Part shown: positions 9,385-18,254 of the stretch, in pieces
Position numbering within the stretch: the first letter of the stretch is position 1
Layout: each line of letters begins with the position of its first letter
Source: Candidatus Eisenbacteria bacterium
GTDB taxonomy: Bacteria > Eisenbacteria > RBG-16-71-46
DNA: 64,000 bases
Direction: 5' to 3'
Assembly (NCBI GenBank): GCA_020847735.1
Contig: JADLBL010000002.1
Span: 1 to 64,000 of the forward strand
Program-made: the position numbers and the translations under genes
Notes under the pieces: generated by a model
Database searches by the model: none
Seen by the model: only the letters and a program-made list of their open reading frames with translations
What the model was told of the DNA's origin: nothing

Positions 9385-10484
9385 TCGACGAAACCCTGCG
9401 CCGCGTGCTCGACGACGAAGGCCGCCCGGTCGGGTCGGCTCCGGACGTGCCGGAGGCCGATCTGCGGGCGATGCACCGGCACATGCTGATGATGCGCACC
9501 ATGGACCAGCGCATGCTTTCGCTGCAGCGCCAGGGCCGCATCGGCTTCTACGGCCTGACGACGGGCCAGGAAGCCAGCGTCACGGGCTCGGCGTATCCGC
9601 TGCGCGCCGCGGACTGGATCTTTCCCGCCCTGCGCGAGACGGGCGTCTCGATGTGGCGCGGCACGACCGTGAAGGAGGTCGTCTGCCAGCTCATCGGCAA
9701 CTCGGCGGACGTGCTGATCGGCCGGCAGATGCCGATGCATTTCAGCGACCGGCGCGTGAACTCGGTCGCCTGGTCGAGCGTCATCGGCACGCAGCTCGTG
9801 CACGCGATGGGGGCGGCCTGGGCCGCGAAGCTGCGCGGCACGGACGACGTGATGGTCGGCTACATCGGCGACGGCGGCACCTCGTCGTCCGATTTCCATG
9901 CGGCGATGAACTTCGCCGCCGTGAAGAAGGTGCCGTGCGTGTTCTTCTGCCAGAACAACCAGTGGGCGATTTCGGTGCCGCTGTCGTCGCAGACGGCCTC
10001 GAGCAGCCTGGTGATCAAGGCGGCCGCCTACGGCATGCCCGGCATCCGCGTGGACGGCAACGACCTGCTGGCGGTGATCGCCGCGATGCGCGAGGCGGTG
10101 GATCGCGCCCGTTCGGGCGGGGGCCCGACCTTCGTCGAGTCGGTGACGTTTCGCATGGGCGGGCACTCCTCGAGCGACGACCCGACCCGCTACCGCGACG
10201 CGGAGCTGGTGAAGACATGGGAACGGCGCGATCCGATCGCGCGCTTCGGCGCCTACCTGCGCTCGCGCGGCCTGCTCGCCGACGCCGACCTCGAAGCGTG
10301 GTCGGCCGAGCTGAACGACGAGATTTCGCGGGCGGTGACCGAGGCCGAGGCCGCCGGCCCGCCGGCGATCGAGACGCTCTTCACCGACGTCTACGCCTCG
10401 GTGCCCGCGCACCTGCAGGAGCAGATGAAGTACGCGCTCTCGCTCGGCCACGGGACGAAGTTCGAGGGGGCGTTCCCGCTGTGA
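9381..10484 (+). CDS. 2-oxoacid dehydrogenase E1 component, alpha subunit
   Basis: The product is 367 residues from a GTG overlapping the E2 stop. The thiamine diphosphate/Mg motif runs from GDGGTSSSDFH to CQNNQWA (GDG...NN). The phosphorylation-loop region reads MGGHSSSDDPTRYRD, as in branched-chain E1 alpha. It pairs with the beta subunit at 7179. Its own stop overlaps the crcB start (GTGA), so fluoride-channel translation is coupled to this operon. Confidence 0.93.
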   Translation: MIDETLRRVLDDEGRPVGSAPDVPEADLRAMHRHMLMMRTMDQRMLSLQRQGRIGFYGLTTGQEASVTGSAYPLRAADWIFPALRETGVSMWRGTTVKEVVCQLIGNSADVLIGRQMPMHFSDRRVNSVAWSSVIGTQLVHAMGAAWAAKLRGTDDVMVGYIGDGGTSSSDFHAAMNFAAVKKVPCVFFCQNNQWAISVPLSSQTASSSLVIKAAAYGMPGIRVDGNDLLAVIAAMREAVDRARSGGGPTFVESVTFRMGGHSSSDDPTRYRDAELVKTWERRDPIARFGAYLRSRGLLADADLEAWSAELNDEISRAVTEAEAAGPPAIETLFTDVYASVPAHLQEQMKYALSLGHGTKFEGAFPL

Positions 10485-10858
10485 GATCGGCCCTGCTCGT
10501 CGCCCTCGGGGGCGCACTGGGCAGCGTGCTGCGTTGGCTCGTCGGCGGCTGGGTGCAGTCCCTGACGCCGAGCTCGACGTTTCCGTGGGGCACCTTCGCC
10601 GTCAACGCGATCGGTTCGTTCGCCATCGGCGCGCTGCTCGGCCTGGCGCTCGAGCGGGCGCTGGTCCCGCCCGCGATGCGGCTGCTGCTGGTGACGGGGC
10701 TGCTCGGCGGATTCACGACGTTCTCGTCGTTCTCGTACGAGACGCTGCAACTTGCCCGGGACGGGCAGTGGCCGGCCGCGGTCGGCTATTCGCTCGGCTC
10801 GCTCGTCCTCGGCGTGGCGGCGGCGTTCGTGGGCTGGGCGCTGGTCACGCGCGTTTAG
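10481..10858 (+). CDS. crcB: Fluc/CrcB fluoride ion channel
   Basis: The product is 125 residues with four hydrophobic segments, the normal size of a Fluc monomer. It has the hallmark GGALGSVLRW near the N-terminus, FAVNAIGSFAIG with the pore Asn in TM2, and GLLGGFTTFSSFS in TM3 with the conserved Phe residues. Fluc dimers export fluoride passively. The GTG start overlaps the E1 alpha stop. I see no crcB fluoride riboswitch upstream, as expected for a gene inside an operon. Confidence 0.95.
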   Translation: MRSALLVALGGALGSVLRWLVGGWVQSLTPSSTFPWGTFAVNAIGSFAIGALLGLALERALVPPAMRLLLVTGLLGGFTTFSSFSYETLQLARDGQWPAAVGYSLGSLVLGVAAAFVGWALVTRV

Positions 10859-10868
10859 GAGAAGGCTC

Positions 10869-11216
10869 ATGCACATTGACGGTCCCGGACTGCGGATCCG
10901 CATCTACGTCGGCGAAACCGACCGCTGGCACGGGCGACCGCTCTACGACGCGCTCGTGATCCGCGCGCGGGAGATGGGGCTCGCCGGCGCGACGGTGTTG
11001 CGCGGCGTCGAGGGCTTCGGCGCGCGCAGTCGCCTGCACACGGCCAAGGTGCTGCGGCTGTCCGAGAACCTGCCCATGATCGTCGAGATCGTGGACCGCG
11101 AGGACCGCGTGCGTGCGTTCCTCGCCGAATGCGACGGGATGATCACCGACGGACTGGTGACGGCCGACCCGGTCGAGATCGTCAAGTACGTCGCGTCTCC
11201 CCCCCCGCAGGGCTGA
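10869..11216 (+). CDS. DUF190 family protein
   Basis: The product is 115 residues, ten bases after crcB. Motifs LRIRIYVGETDRWHGRPLY, GLAGATVLRGVEGFG and LSENLPMIVEIVD are diagnostic of DUF190, a small PII-like (ferredoxin-like fold) cytosolic protein. DUF190 genes often lie beside crcB, so a role in regulating the fluoride channel is plausible but unproven. The gene ends in a convergent region with a clear terminator hairpin. Confidence 0.9.
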   Translation: MHIDGPGLRIRIYVGETDRWHGRPLYDALVIRAREMGLAGATVLRGVEGFGARSRLHTAKVLRLSENLPMIVEIVDREDRVRAFLAECDGMITDGLVTADPVEIVKYVASPPPQG

Positions 11217-11287
11217 GACCCCGGCGGGCGCGCCCGCGGCCCGAAAACGAGAATGGCGCCCCGGGAGCATCCCCCCTGCGGGCGCCA

Positions 11288-11317
11288 GCGCGGACCGGGG
11301 TCCGCGCCTTTCTTCTC
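11288..11317 (+). terminator. Rho-independent terminator after the dehydrogenase-crcB operon
   Basis: GCGCGGACC (11288-11296) pairs with GGTCCGCGC (11299-11307) and is followed by CTTTCTTCTC. In practice the loop would open to about six bases. It lies in the convergent gap between the DUF190 gene and the minus-strand LysM gene. Confidence 0.7.
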
Positions 11318-11352
11318 GTCTCGTTCCCCGCGCGTCGCGAGAGCGCGCGGTT

Positions 11353-12960
11353 CTAGAGTTTGGGCAGCTTGAGCTTCTGGCCCGGCTTGACGCGCGTCTG
11401 GACCAGGTTGTTCTCCATCATGATGGCGGCGACACTGGTTCCCCACCGGCTTGCGATATCGGCCAGCGTTTCGTTCTTCTGAACCGTGACGCTCGCCGGC
11501 CGCGGTCCCGAAGCCTTCGCCGCCGCCCGCGCGGGCTCCGGCGCATGGCGCACGACGACGACGGTGGGCGCCGGGGTGGCCGCGACCTTCGCGATCGCGG
11601 GCGCGCCCGGCGACGCGGATTCGTCGGCGGCCTGCGCGGGCTTCGCCGGTCCGGCGACAGGCGCCGCGGGCGCCGCGGGCGTCGCGGCGGACGTGACCTG
11701 GGCCGTCGGGGCTTCGGGCTTCGCCAGGCTCGTCACCTGGACCGCCGCCGAAGGAGCGAGCGACGCGGCGGCCGGAGCGGTCGTGCGCGCGGCGGCCGAG
11801 GACGAGCTTCCGCCCTCGGGCACCCGGAGGTCCGGCATCGGCGCGGGCGGCGCGGCGGCCGCGACCGGAGCGCTCTTCGCCTTCGGGACCTCACGATCCT
11901 GCGTGGCGACGGGTGTCTGCGTCGTCGAGGCGCCGCGCTTCGTCGCGGGCGCCGGAGTCGCGCGTTTCGGCGCCGACGCGGCCACGGGTTCGCTCGCGGA
12001 GGAACCGGCGCCCGCACGCGGTGCGGCTCCGTGCTGCTGGAAGAACGCCGGATGGAACGTGACGCCGAAGCGGTGCGCGCCCTGGGCCTCGTTGGCCCCG
12101 GCGAGGAACGCGTAGTCGAACCAGAAGCCGTTCACACCGGTGCCGAGACCGAAGCTCGGGCCTCCAAGAGGCTCGCCGCTTCCGGCGCCCAGCTCGAGGC
12201 GGTAACCGGCCCGCAGCGCCACACGCTGCTGCCACATCCATTCACCGCCCAGGCGCACGTCGTTGTAATAGGCGCGCGGGAAGTTGGCGTCCAGCGCCAG
12301 GCGCAGCCCCTTGCTCTCATCGGCCCACGAGGCGCCGAGGCCGAAGACGCCCGGCAGGTCGTAGGAGCCGGAGTCGTACTTCATCTTCCCGCCGAGGTTG
12401 CGGGCGGCGGCGCCGAATCCGAACGCGCCGCGGCGCGCCTGAACGCCGAGGTCGAGGCCGAAGCCCGAGCCCGAGGCCGACGCCAGGCTCTCGTGCAGCA
12501 GGTGCACGCGCGCACCGCCGGTGACATCGGGCGAGAAGGGCCGCGCGAACGCGAGGCCGAACGCCATGTTCGAGACGTTGAAGGATCCGGTCGGGGCGCC
12601 GAAGGCGTCGCGACCGTCGAACGAGCCGTCGCTCTGGTAGAGCACGCTCGCCGCCCAGCGCGTCGCGCTGCGGCCGACACGGCCACTCGCGGCCAGCCAG
12701 TCCTGCGACACGTCGAGCGCCAGCGCCGAGTGCGAGAGAGCGTACTCCGGCGAAGTCATCGAACCGAGCGCCGCCGGATTCCACGCCGCCGCGTTCAGAT
12801 CGCGGCCCGCCCCGAGCGTGGCGCCGCCCATCGAGAGGATGCCCGCACCCGTTCCGACCGACAGGAAGTTCCCGGCGGTGGTCCCGGCGTTCTCGATGCC
12901 GGCGTGGGCGAGGCCCGCCGAAAGGATCAGCGCGAGCGCGGTCAGGCGGATGCGAAGCAT
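11353..12960 (-). CDS. PorV/PorQ-like outer-membrane protein with C-terminal LysM domain
   Basis: The product is 535 residues. A signal peptide (ends AGLAHA) precedes about 300 residues typical of PorV/PorQ-like barrels: FLSVGTGAGILSMGGA, LNAAAWNPAALG and GGARVHLLHESLA. A Pro/Ala-rich linker (about 330-485) leads to a LysM domain at the C-terminus (VQKNETLADIASRWGTS, then GQKLKLP). The barrel part should sit in the outer membrane while LysM binds peptidoglycan. The Fn3 gene immediately upstream (12999) is its probable partner. The paralogue at 14643 lacks the linker and LysM. Confidence 0.85.
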   Translation of the reverse strand: MLRIRLTALALILSAGLAHAGIENAGTTAGNFLSVGTGAGILSMGGATLGAGRDLNAAAWNPAALGSMTSPEYALSHSALALDVSQDWLAASGRVGRSATRWAASVLYQSDGSFDGRDAFGAPTGSFNVSNMAFGLAFARPFSPDVTGGARVHLLHESLASASGSGFGLDLGVQARRGAFGFGAAARNLGGKMKYDSGSYDLPGVFGLGASWADESKGLRLALDANFPRAYYNDVRLGGEWMWQQRVALRAGYRLELGAGSGEPLGGPSFGLGTGVNGFWFDYAFLAGANEAQGAHRFGVTFHPAFFQQHGAAPRAGAGSSASEPVAASAPKRATPAPATKRGASTTQTPVATQDREVPKAKSAPVAAAAPPAPMPDLRVPEGGSSSSAAARTTAPAAASLAPSAAVQVTSLAKPEAPTAQVTSAATPAAPAAPVAGPAKPAQAADESASPGAPAIAKVAATPAPTVVVVRHAPEPARAAAKASGPRPASVTVQKNETLADIASRWGTSVAAIMMENNLVQTRVKPGQKLKLPKL

Positions 12961-12998
12961 GTGGGTCTCCGGTGGGGGCGGCGGTGGCGTGCGGAGCG

Positions 12999-14294
12999 TC
13001 AGGGCGTGCGGACCATCTTCACCTGCCGGCTCGCGCCGCCGCCCTGCAGCCAGGCGCGATACACGCCGGGCGCGCACGTGCGGTTGCCGTCGCTGCGGCC
13101 GTCCCAGGTGACGAGGTTCGTTCCGGGCGTGAGTCCCCGCAGTTCCAGCGTGCGCACGCGCTCGCCGGCCGAGTTCAGGATGTCCACGCGCGCGTCGAAC
13201 GGGCCGCCCACGGGCGCTTCGACCGGCAGGGTCACGGCGTCGGCGAGCGGGCACGGATTCGGATACGCGGCCTGCAGCTGCAGCGCGGTGACGTTGCCGC
13301 CGCTCAACCAGACCTGCACGGCGGCGGTGCGGGCGCTCTCGTTGCCGGTCGCGTCCAGGGCGGTCACGGCGTACCAGAGCGAGGCGCTGTCGGGCGCCGA
13401 GGAGTCGGTGAAGTTGGCCGCGGTGACGGTCGAGGCGTCCACGCGCGCGAACGGCCCCGCCGAGGTGACCGCGCGGTACACGTGATAGCCGGCCAGGTCG
13501 GGTTCGGTGTTCGCATTCCAGCGCAGCCGCACGCCGCCCGCGTCGGCGCCGCCCGCGAGGCCGCTCGGCGTGGCCGGCGGCGCGGTGTCGAGCAGGTGGT
13601 CCACGAGCACGACGTTCGAGAGCGCCGAAGCGTTGCCGGACTCGTCATGCACGCGCATCGCGAAGTAGAGATCCACCGTGCGGTTCAGCCCGTTCACGGT
13701 GCAGCCCTGAGCCGTGCCCGGCGCCGCGGGGGACGGCACACCCGTTCCGACGAGCGTGGCCGAGGCGAAGTTGGCGGCGGTGATCGGCGAAGCCGACCAG
13801 CGCAACTCGTAGTGATGCGCGACGCCGGTCAGACTGTCGTCGCCGGTCGCCGTCCAGCCGAGCGTCACGCTCGAGGCGGTCGTGGCGCCCGAGGCGAGCG
13901 CGACGGATTCGGGACGCACCGTGTCGCCCGCCGACGAGGTGAAGCCGACGACGTTCGAGATCGCCGACCAGTTGCCGCGCTCGTCGGCGGTTCGGATCGC
14001 CACCCAGTAGGCGGTCAGCGTCTGCAGCCCGTTGACGAACATGGACTGCTGCGTTCCGGCGGGCTGCGGGGCGGGCGGGTTCGCGACCAGGGTGGCCGCC
14101 GTAAAGTTGCCCGCGTTGATCGGCGAGGTCGAGATGCGAACCTCGTACTGCGTCGCGGTGCCGGTCGAGCCGTCGTCACCCGGAGCGGTCCATGAGAGCG
14201 TCACGCTCGTGGTCCCCTGCGCGCGGGCGCCCGGAACGCGTGCGCCGGCGAGCGCCGCAAGCACGACGAGCACCACGAACAGGCGACGGACCAT
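12999..14294 (-). CDS. Secreted protein with fibronectin type III repeats and FlgD-like Ig domain
   Basis: The product is 431 residues with a signal peptide (MVRRLFVVLVVLAALAG). Three Fn3-like units follow (near 27-125, 128-230, 235-330), two of which share the block SPI(N/T)A(G/A)NF. The C-terminus (AYPNPCPLADAV to PGVYRAWLQGG) is a FlgD-like Ig domain of the kind used as a secretion/anchoring tail in FCB bacteria. It is probably a surface protein. A 38-bp gap separates it from the downstream LysM barrel gene. Related genes lie at 15638 and 16666. Confidence 0.85.
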   Translation of the reverse strand: MVRRLFVVLVVLAALAGARVPGARAQGTTSVTLSWTAPGDDGSTGTATQYEVRISTSPINAGNFTAATLVANPPAPQPAGTQQSMFVNGLQTLTAYWVAIRTADERGNWSAISNVVGFTSSAGDTVRPESVALASGATTASSVTLGWTATGDDSLTGVAHHYELRWSASPITAANFASATLVGTGVPSPAAPGTAQGCTVNGLNRTVDLYFAMRVHDESGNASALSNVVLVDHLLDTAPPATPSGLAGGADAGGVRLRWNANTEPDLAGYHVYRAVTSAGPFARVDASTVTAANFTDSSAPDSASLWYAVTALDATGNESARTAAVQVWLSGGNVTALQLQAAYPNPCPLADAVTLPVEAPVGGPFDARVDILNSAGERVRTLELRGLTPGTNLVTWDGRSDGNRTCAPGVYRAWLQGGGASRQVKMVRTP

Positions 14295-14642
14295 GCTCCA
14301 CTCCCGAGTTGATGCCCGATCGCCGGGCTCATCCTGCCGAGGTTCGAGGGGTGTCGCGGGAGCCCGGCGGCGCAGCTGAGCGCCCGGTCCCGCTGGCCGC
14401 GGCGGGCCGCGACCGCGTCGCCTGCAGCAGCTTGCGTGCCCGCGAGTCCTCCGGCCCCGCCGTGGCCGCAAATTGCGGTCGATGCGTGCCGTTGGCCCCG
14501 ACGGCGTCTCCGCGGGCCGGAGCCGGAGGAATGCGAAGCGCATCGCTTTCGGCGCGGGGCCGTGCGTCGTGCGCGCATTCGCCGGGCACGGCGGACGAGC
14601 GCGAGGGGGACGCGGCGCCGGCGGCGCCCGGCCCGGGAGCGG
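14295..14642. other. 348-bp non-coding spacer between two minus-strand cassettes
   Basis: No supported gene. A near-palindrome CCGCAAATTGCGG at 14466-14478 lies about 170 bp upstream of the Fn3 gene at 14294 and resembles the palindrome at 37809. A GC-rich hairpin (GGCGCC repeats near 14610-14630) follows the stop of the 14643 gene on the minus strand and could act as a terminator, but it has no U tract. Confidence 0.4.
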
Positions 14643-15638
14643 CTACTTTCGCTCGGGGACCGCCGCCTCGGCCGGCGCGGAAGCGGGCGAGGCGAGCCGG
14701 CGCAGATCCAGCCCGACCCGGTGGACGGACTCGCCGTCCGGCGACGCGACGTAGCCGTAATCGAGCCACATCGAGCCGAGGCCGGCGCCGAACCCGAAGG
14801 CCGGGCCGTTCAACCGATCGTCGGCCGGCGCTCCCAGTTCGCGGCGGTAGCCGGCGCGCAGTGCGAATCGGCCGCGCCATCGCCATTCGGCGCCGGCGCG
14901 CAGGCTGCGGTAGTAGTCCGAAGGGGCCGCGAGGTCGAGCAGCAGCCGCATCCCGCTCGCGGCGTGCTCCAGCGCGACGCCGGCGCCGAGGCTCGCGGGC
15001 ATGCGCCAGCGCTGGCCGCCCCAGTTCATGCCGCCGCCGAAGTTCCGCGCCGAGAGTCCGGCACTCAGCGCGCCCGCGCGCAGTTGCGCTCCGGCGTCGA
15101 AGGCCAGACCGTCGCCGCCACTCTCGCCGATGCGTTCGCCCACCCAGCGGGCGGCGCCGCCCACGACCAGGTTGCGCCCGAGCGGACGCGCGAGCTGCAG
15201 CGCGAGCGCCCAGCTGCGCGCCTCGTCCGTGGTCGTCGGCTGGTTGGCGGCGTCGCGGCCCTCGATCGTGCCCTCGCTGCGCAGGATGCCGCTCATGCCC
15301 CAGCGCACGGCGCTTCGGCCCACGCGGCCGCCGAACGCGGCCCAGTCGTGAGCGGCATCGTTGGCGAGCGCCGCGTGCGAGAACGCGAAGTTGCCCGTGG
15401 AAAGGCCCGCGAGCGCGGCCGGGTTGAGCGCGGCCGACTGCAGGTCGCCGCCGAACGCGAAACCGGTGCCGCCGCGTCCCACCACGGCCGGGCCAGGATC
15501 GGTCGCGAGGAAGCCGCCCACGCGCGTGCCCGCGGCCTCATCGCCCGCGCGCGCGCGCCGTGCGTGCGCGAGCGGCAGCACGAGGAACAACGCGAGAGCG
15601 GTGATCGCGGCCGGGCGCGTCCGTGCGCGACGCATCAT
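14643..15638 (-). CDS. PorV/PorQ-like outer-membrane protein
   Basis: The product is 331 residues with a signal peptide. It shows the same signatures as the 11353 gene: GFLATDPGPAVVGRGGTGFA, LQSAALNPAALAG, and the closing strand block GPAFGFGAGLGSMWLDYGY. It ends without a LysM extension. The start overlaps the stop of the upstream Fn3 gene (TGATG), so the two are co-translated. It is probably an outer-membrane shuttle or anchor for the Fn3/FlgD-tailed partner; that role is inferred from PorV biology. Confidence 0.85.
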   Translation of the reverse strand: MMRRARTRPAAITALALFLVLPLAHARRARAGDEAAGTRVGGFLATDPGPAVVGRGGTGFAFGGDLQSAALNPAALAGLSTGNFAFSHAALANDAAHDWAAFGGRVGRSAVRWGMSGILRSEGTIEGRDAANQPTTTDEARSWALALQLARPLGRNLVVGGAARWVGERIGESGGDGLAFDAGAQLRAGALSAGLSARNFGGGMNWGGQRWRMPASLGAGVALEHAASGMRLLLDLAAPSDYYRSLRAGAEWRWRGRFALRAGYRRELGAPADDRLNGPAFGFGAGLGSMWLDYGYVASPDGESVHRVGLDLRRLASPASAPAEAAVPERK

Positions 15639-16654
15639 CAGGGCACCCTCGCCACGTTGAGGGACCGCGTCAGGCGCGGCGCCACCAGCACGGCCCGGTA
15701 GACGCCGGGCGCGCACGGGCGGCCGGCGTCGTTCGCGCCGTCCCAGACGACGTCGTGAATGCCGGGTGCGAGCGTGCCCAGGTCGAAGCGGCGAACCTGG
15801 CGGCCCGATCCGTCGAGCAGGTCGAGACGCGCGGAGCCGCCCCCCGAGGGCACCGCGACGGGCAGGTTCATCGGCTCGCCCATGCGCGCGGGATTGGGGT
15901 ACGGCGCCTGCAGGTCCCACGCGAGCGGCGCGTTGGCGATGCCGGACTTGAGCACGATCTGCATGGCCGCCGAGCGCGCGCCCTCGCCGCCCGAGCGGTC
16001 GTAGGCGCTGACCGCGTACCACAGCGCGTCCACGCCGACGGGCAGCGCGGTGTCCGTCCAGCCCGTCGTCGCCGCCGACAGCGAGACCATGCGCGTCCAG
16101 GGCCCTTCGGGCGTGGTCGCGCGGTACACGCGGTAGCCGGCGAGGTCGCCCTCGGAGTTCGCCCGCCAGGTCACCCGAACGCTGGAGTCGTCGGCGCCCG
16201 GTCCGACGGCGACACCCGAAGGCGTCGCGGGCGGCGCCCCGTCGGGCGGCCAGTTGAAGGCGACGATGTTGGAGACGAGCGACCAGTTGCCCGAATCGTC
16301 CATCGTCCGCATCCCGAGCCAGTAGGGCGTGCCGCGCGTGAGCCCGCGCACGACGTACGACTGTTGCGTTCCCGCCGTCGCGGGATCGGGCACGCCCGGC
16401 ACGATCAGGCCGGAGCCGAAGGTCGCCGCCGTCATCGCGAAGGTGGCGATGCGCAGTTCGTAGATGGCGGCGCGGCCGACGTTGCCGTCGTCACCGGGCG
16501 CGGTCCAGCGCACCACGAGCGAGTCGGCGCCCTGCGCTCGGGAGAGCGCGGGCGCCAACCACAGCAGCAGCAGGAGCAGCACGAAGTAGCCGAGCGCGTC
16601 GCGGCGAACGAGCGTTGGCGAACTTCCCCTGTCGCGCGGGCGCCCGGAGGTCAC
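15638..16654 (-). CDS. Secreted Fn3 protein with FlgD-like Ig domain
   Basis: The product is 338 residues from a GTG. A long basic N-region precedes the hydrophobic signal segment FVLLLLLLWLAPALSRA. Two Fn3 units follow (WTAPGDDGNVGRAAIYELR..., then APPATPSGVAVGPGADD...), and a FlgD-like C-terminal domain (APYPNPARMGEP to PGVYRAVLVAPR). It is one Fn3 unit shorter than the paralogue at 12999 and is coupled to the PorV-like gene downstream. It begins 11 bp after the end of a third, shortened Fn3 gene. Confidence 0.83.
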   Translation of the reverse strand: MTSGRPRDRGSSPTLVRRDALGYFVLLLLLLWLAPALSRAQGADSLVVRWTAPGDDGNVGRAAIYELRIATFAMTAATFGSGLIVPGVPDPATAGTQQSYVVRGLTRGTPYWLGMRTMDDSGNWSLVSNIVAFNWPPDGAPPATPSGVAVGPGADDSSVRVTWRANSEGDLAGYRVYRATTPEGPWTRMVSLSAATTGWTDTALPVGVDALWYAVSAYDRSGGEGARSAAMQIVLKSGIANAPLAWDLQAPYPNPARMGEPMNLPVAVPSGGGSARLDLLDGSGRQVRRFDLGTLAPGIHDVVWDGANDAGRPCAPGVYRAVLVAPRLTRSLNVARVP

Positions 16655-16665
16655 TCTTCGCTACC

Positions 16666-17469
16666 TCACTCCCTCCCGCGCGGCAGCATCGTCGCGCTGG
16701 ACCAGTTGAGCCACGTCAGTCCGACCACCAGGTCGTTGATCGCGGCGGGTGGTTTGGTGTCCGGCGTCGTCGCGTTCGGCACGTTTGAGAGGGCCGAAGC
16801 ATTGCCCGCCTCGTCCACGACCTTCGCGGCGAAGTAGTAGGTGGCCTGGCGCGAAAGCCCGGTCACCGTGAACGACTGCGGCGTGCCGGGCGCTCCGGGA
16901 GCGGGCAGGCCCGTCGCCGCGTTCGCGCTCGAGAAGTTCGCCGCCGTGATGGGCGACGTGGACCAGCGCACGTCGTAGGACGCGGCGGTGCCCGTCAGGC
17001 TGTCGTCGCCGGTCGCCGTCCAGGCGAGCGTGACCGTCGTGTCCGTGAGCGAGGCGACGCTGATCGCGAGCGCCGCCGGCCGCACGACATCGGGCGCGAC
17101 CGCGGTGGTGCGCGAGACGACGTTGGACAGCCCCGCCCAGTTCGGCACTTCGTCCGCCGTCTTGATCGCGAACCAGTACGTGGTCGCGGGCGAGAGCCCC
17201 GTGACCCGGACGCTCTGCGCGCTTCCGGGCCCCGAGGGAGCCGGCACGCCGGCCGTCCAGCGGGTCGCCGACGCGAAGTTCGCCGCGCTGATCGGCGAGG
17301 TCGAGTAGCGGATGTCGAACTGGGTCGCGGTGCCGCTCAAGCTGTCGTCCCCTGGAGTGGTCCAGTTCAGCAGGACGCTGTTCCACGCCTGCTGGGCCCG
17401 GGCCACCCCGGTCGAGCCGATGAAGAGAACGAACATCAGTGCAAGGAAAACCAGCCAACGCGTCGTCAT
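16666..17469 (-). CDS. Secreted Fn3 protein, probably 3'-truncated
   Basis: The product is 267 residues with signal peptide MTTRWLVFLALMFVLFIG...VARA. Two complete Fn3 units carry the repeated block STSPI(S/T)AANF and the motif GDDSL(S/T)GTA. A third begins with PPAAINDLVVGLTWLNWSSA but stops after a few residues (TMLPRGRE), and no FlgD-like tail follows. Compared with its paralogues it looks truncated by deletion or frameshift. It is first in the minus-strand block and lacks a PorV-like partner of its own. It could still be secreted. Confidence 0.7.
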   Translation of the reverse strand: MTTRWLVFLALMFVLFIGSTGVARAQQAWNSVLLNWTTPGDDSLSGTATQFDIRYSTSPISAANFASATRWTAGVPAPSGPGSAQSVRVTGLSPATTYWFAIKTADEVPNWAGLSNVVSRTTAVAPDVVRPAALAISVASLTDTTVTLAWTATGDDSLTGTAASYDVRWSTSPITAANFSSANAATGLPAPGAPGTPQSFTVTGLSRQATYYFAAKVVDEAGNASALSNVPNATTPDTKPPAAINDLVVGLTWLNWSSATMLPRGRE

Positions 17470-18254
17470 CGGAGCGTTGCCTCCAGCCGAACCCACGCCC
17501 ACGAGCCATGTGTGGGGGCCAGGCTCTTCCGCGCGAGCAGATCCCAGGGTGCAGAGTGCGGTGGCCGAGGCGGGGTCGCCCTGCCGGTGCTCTCCGGGAC
17601 CGGACCTTCGCAACCACTGCGAGTCCGATACCGGGGCGCGCCGGCAGCACGAAGCGTGCCCCGCGAACGACCTACAACCGATGACTCCGATCCGTTCCCG
17701 GAATACTCATCGCCCGTGAGCGCAACGAGTTTCCGCGAGTCGAACCGGCTGCTGCAGCGTGGGGAGTTCGGCTTGCAGGCCGCACGTCCAGAGGGCGGGC
17801 GGGCTGTTCCTCTGCAACGGCGAGGCGACCTTCCGCGCCGTTGCATTCGGCGATGGGGGGAGGTGCTGGGGGGCTCCTTCCCTGAAGCGGCACGGCCCGG
17901 CCGAGCGGGCATGCATGCGGCGCAAGTTGCCAGAGCCGCGCGGCCACGGCAAGAAGAAACACGCCCTTGAACGAATGAATTTTCCCATACCTCGGACGTC
18001 GGCAGGGGCGGCGCCGCACCGTCGCGGCCAACCGGGTAGAGCGCCACCCTCTGACCGACGGCGATTGACCGACGGGATGCCGGGCCATATCCTTTTTCGC
18101 GAACTCGTACCCGGGGTCAGGCCTCGTCCGGCAGCAGCTCGCCGGGCTCCCCGACCGTTCCGCCCACCTGACCCGGAGCCGCACCGCCGGCTCGATGCTT
18201 CCAACCGCCGCGCGCGGACGGCCGAAGGGCCGTCCGGTGAGCGCCCGGCCCGCC
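17470..18254. other. 785-bp gene-free leader between the Fn3 block and the pilus operon
   Basis: No ORF here looks like a real gene on either strand. The GC content falls near 17650-18100. It must hold the divergent promoters of the Fn3 block (minus) and the pilus operon (plus). TTGAAC near 17970, followed by AT-rich sequence, is the best -35-like element I see, but no convincing -10 accompanies it. I found no riboswitch I could name. Confidence 0.4.
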
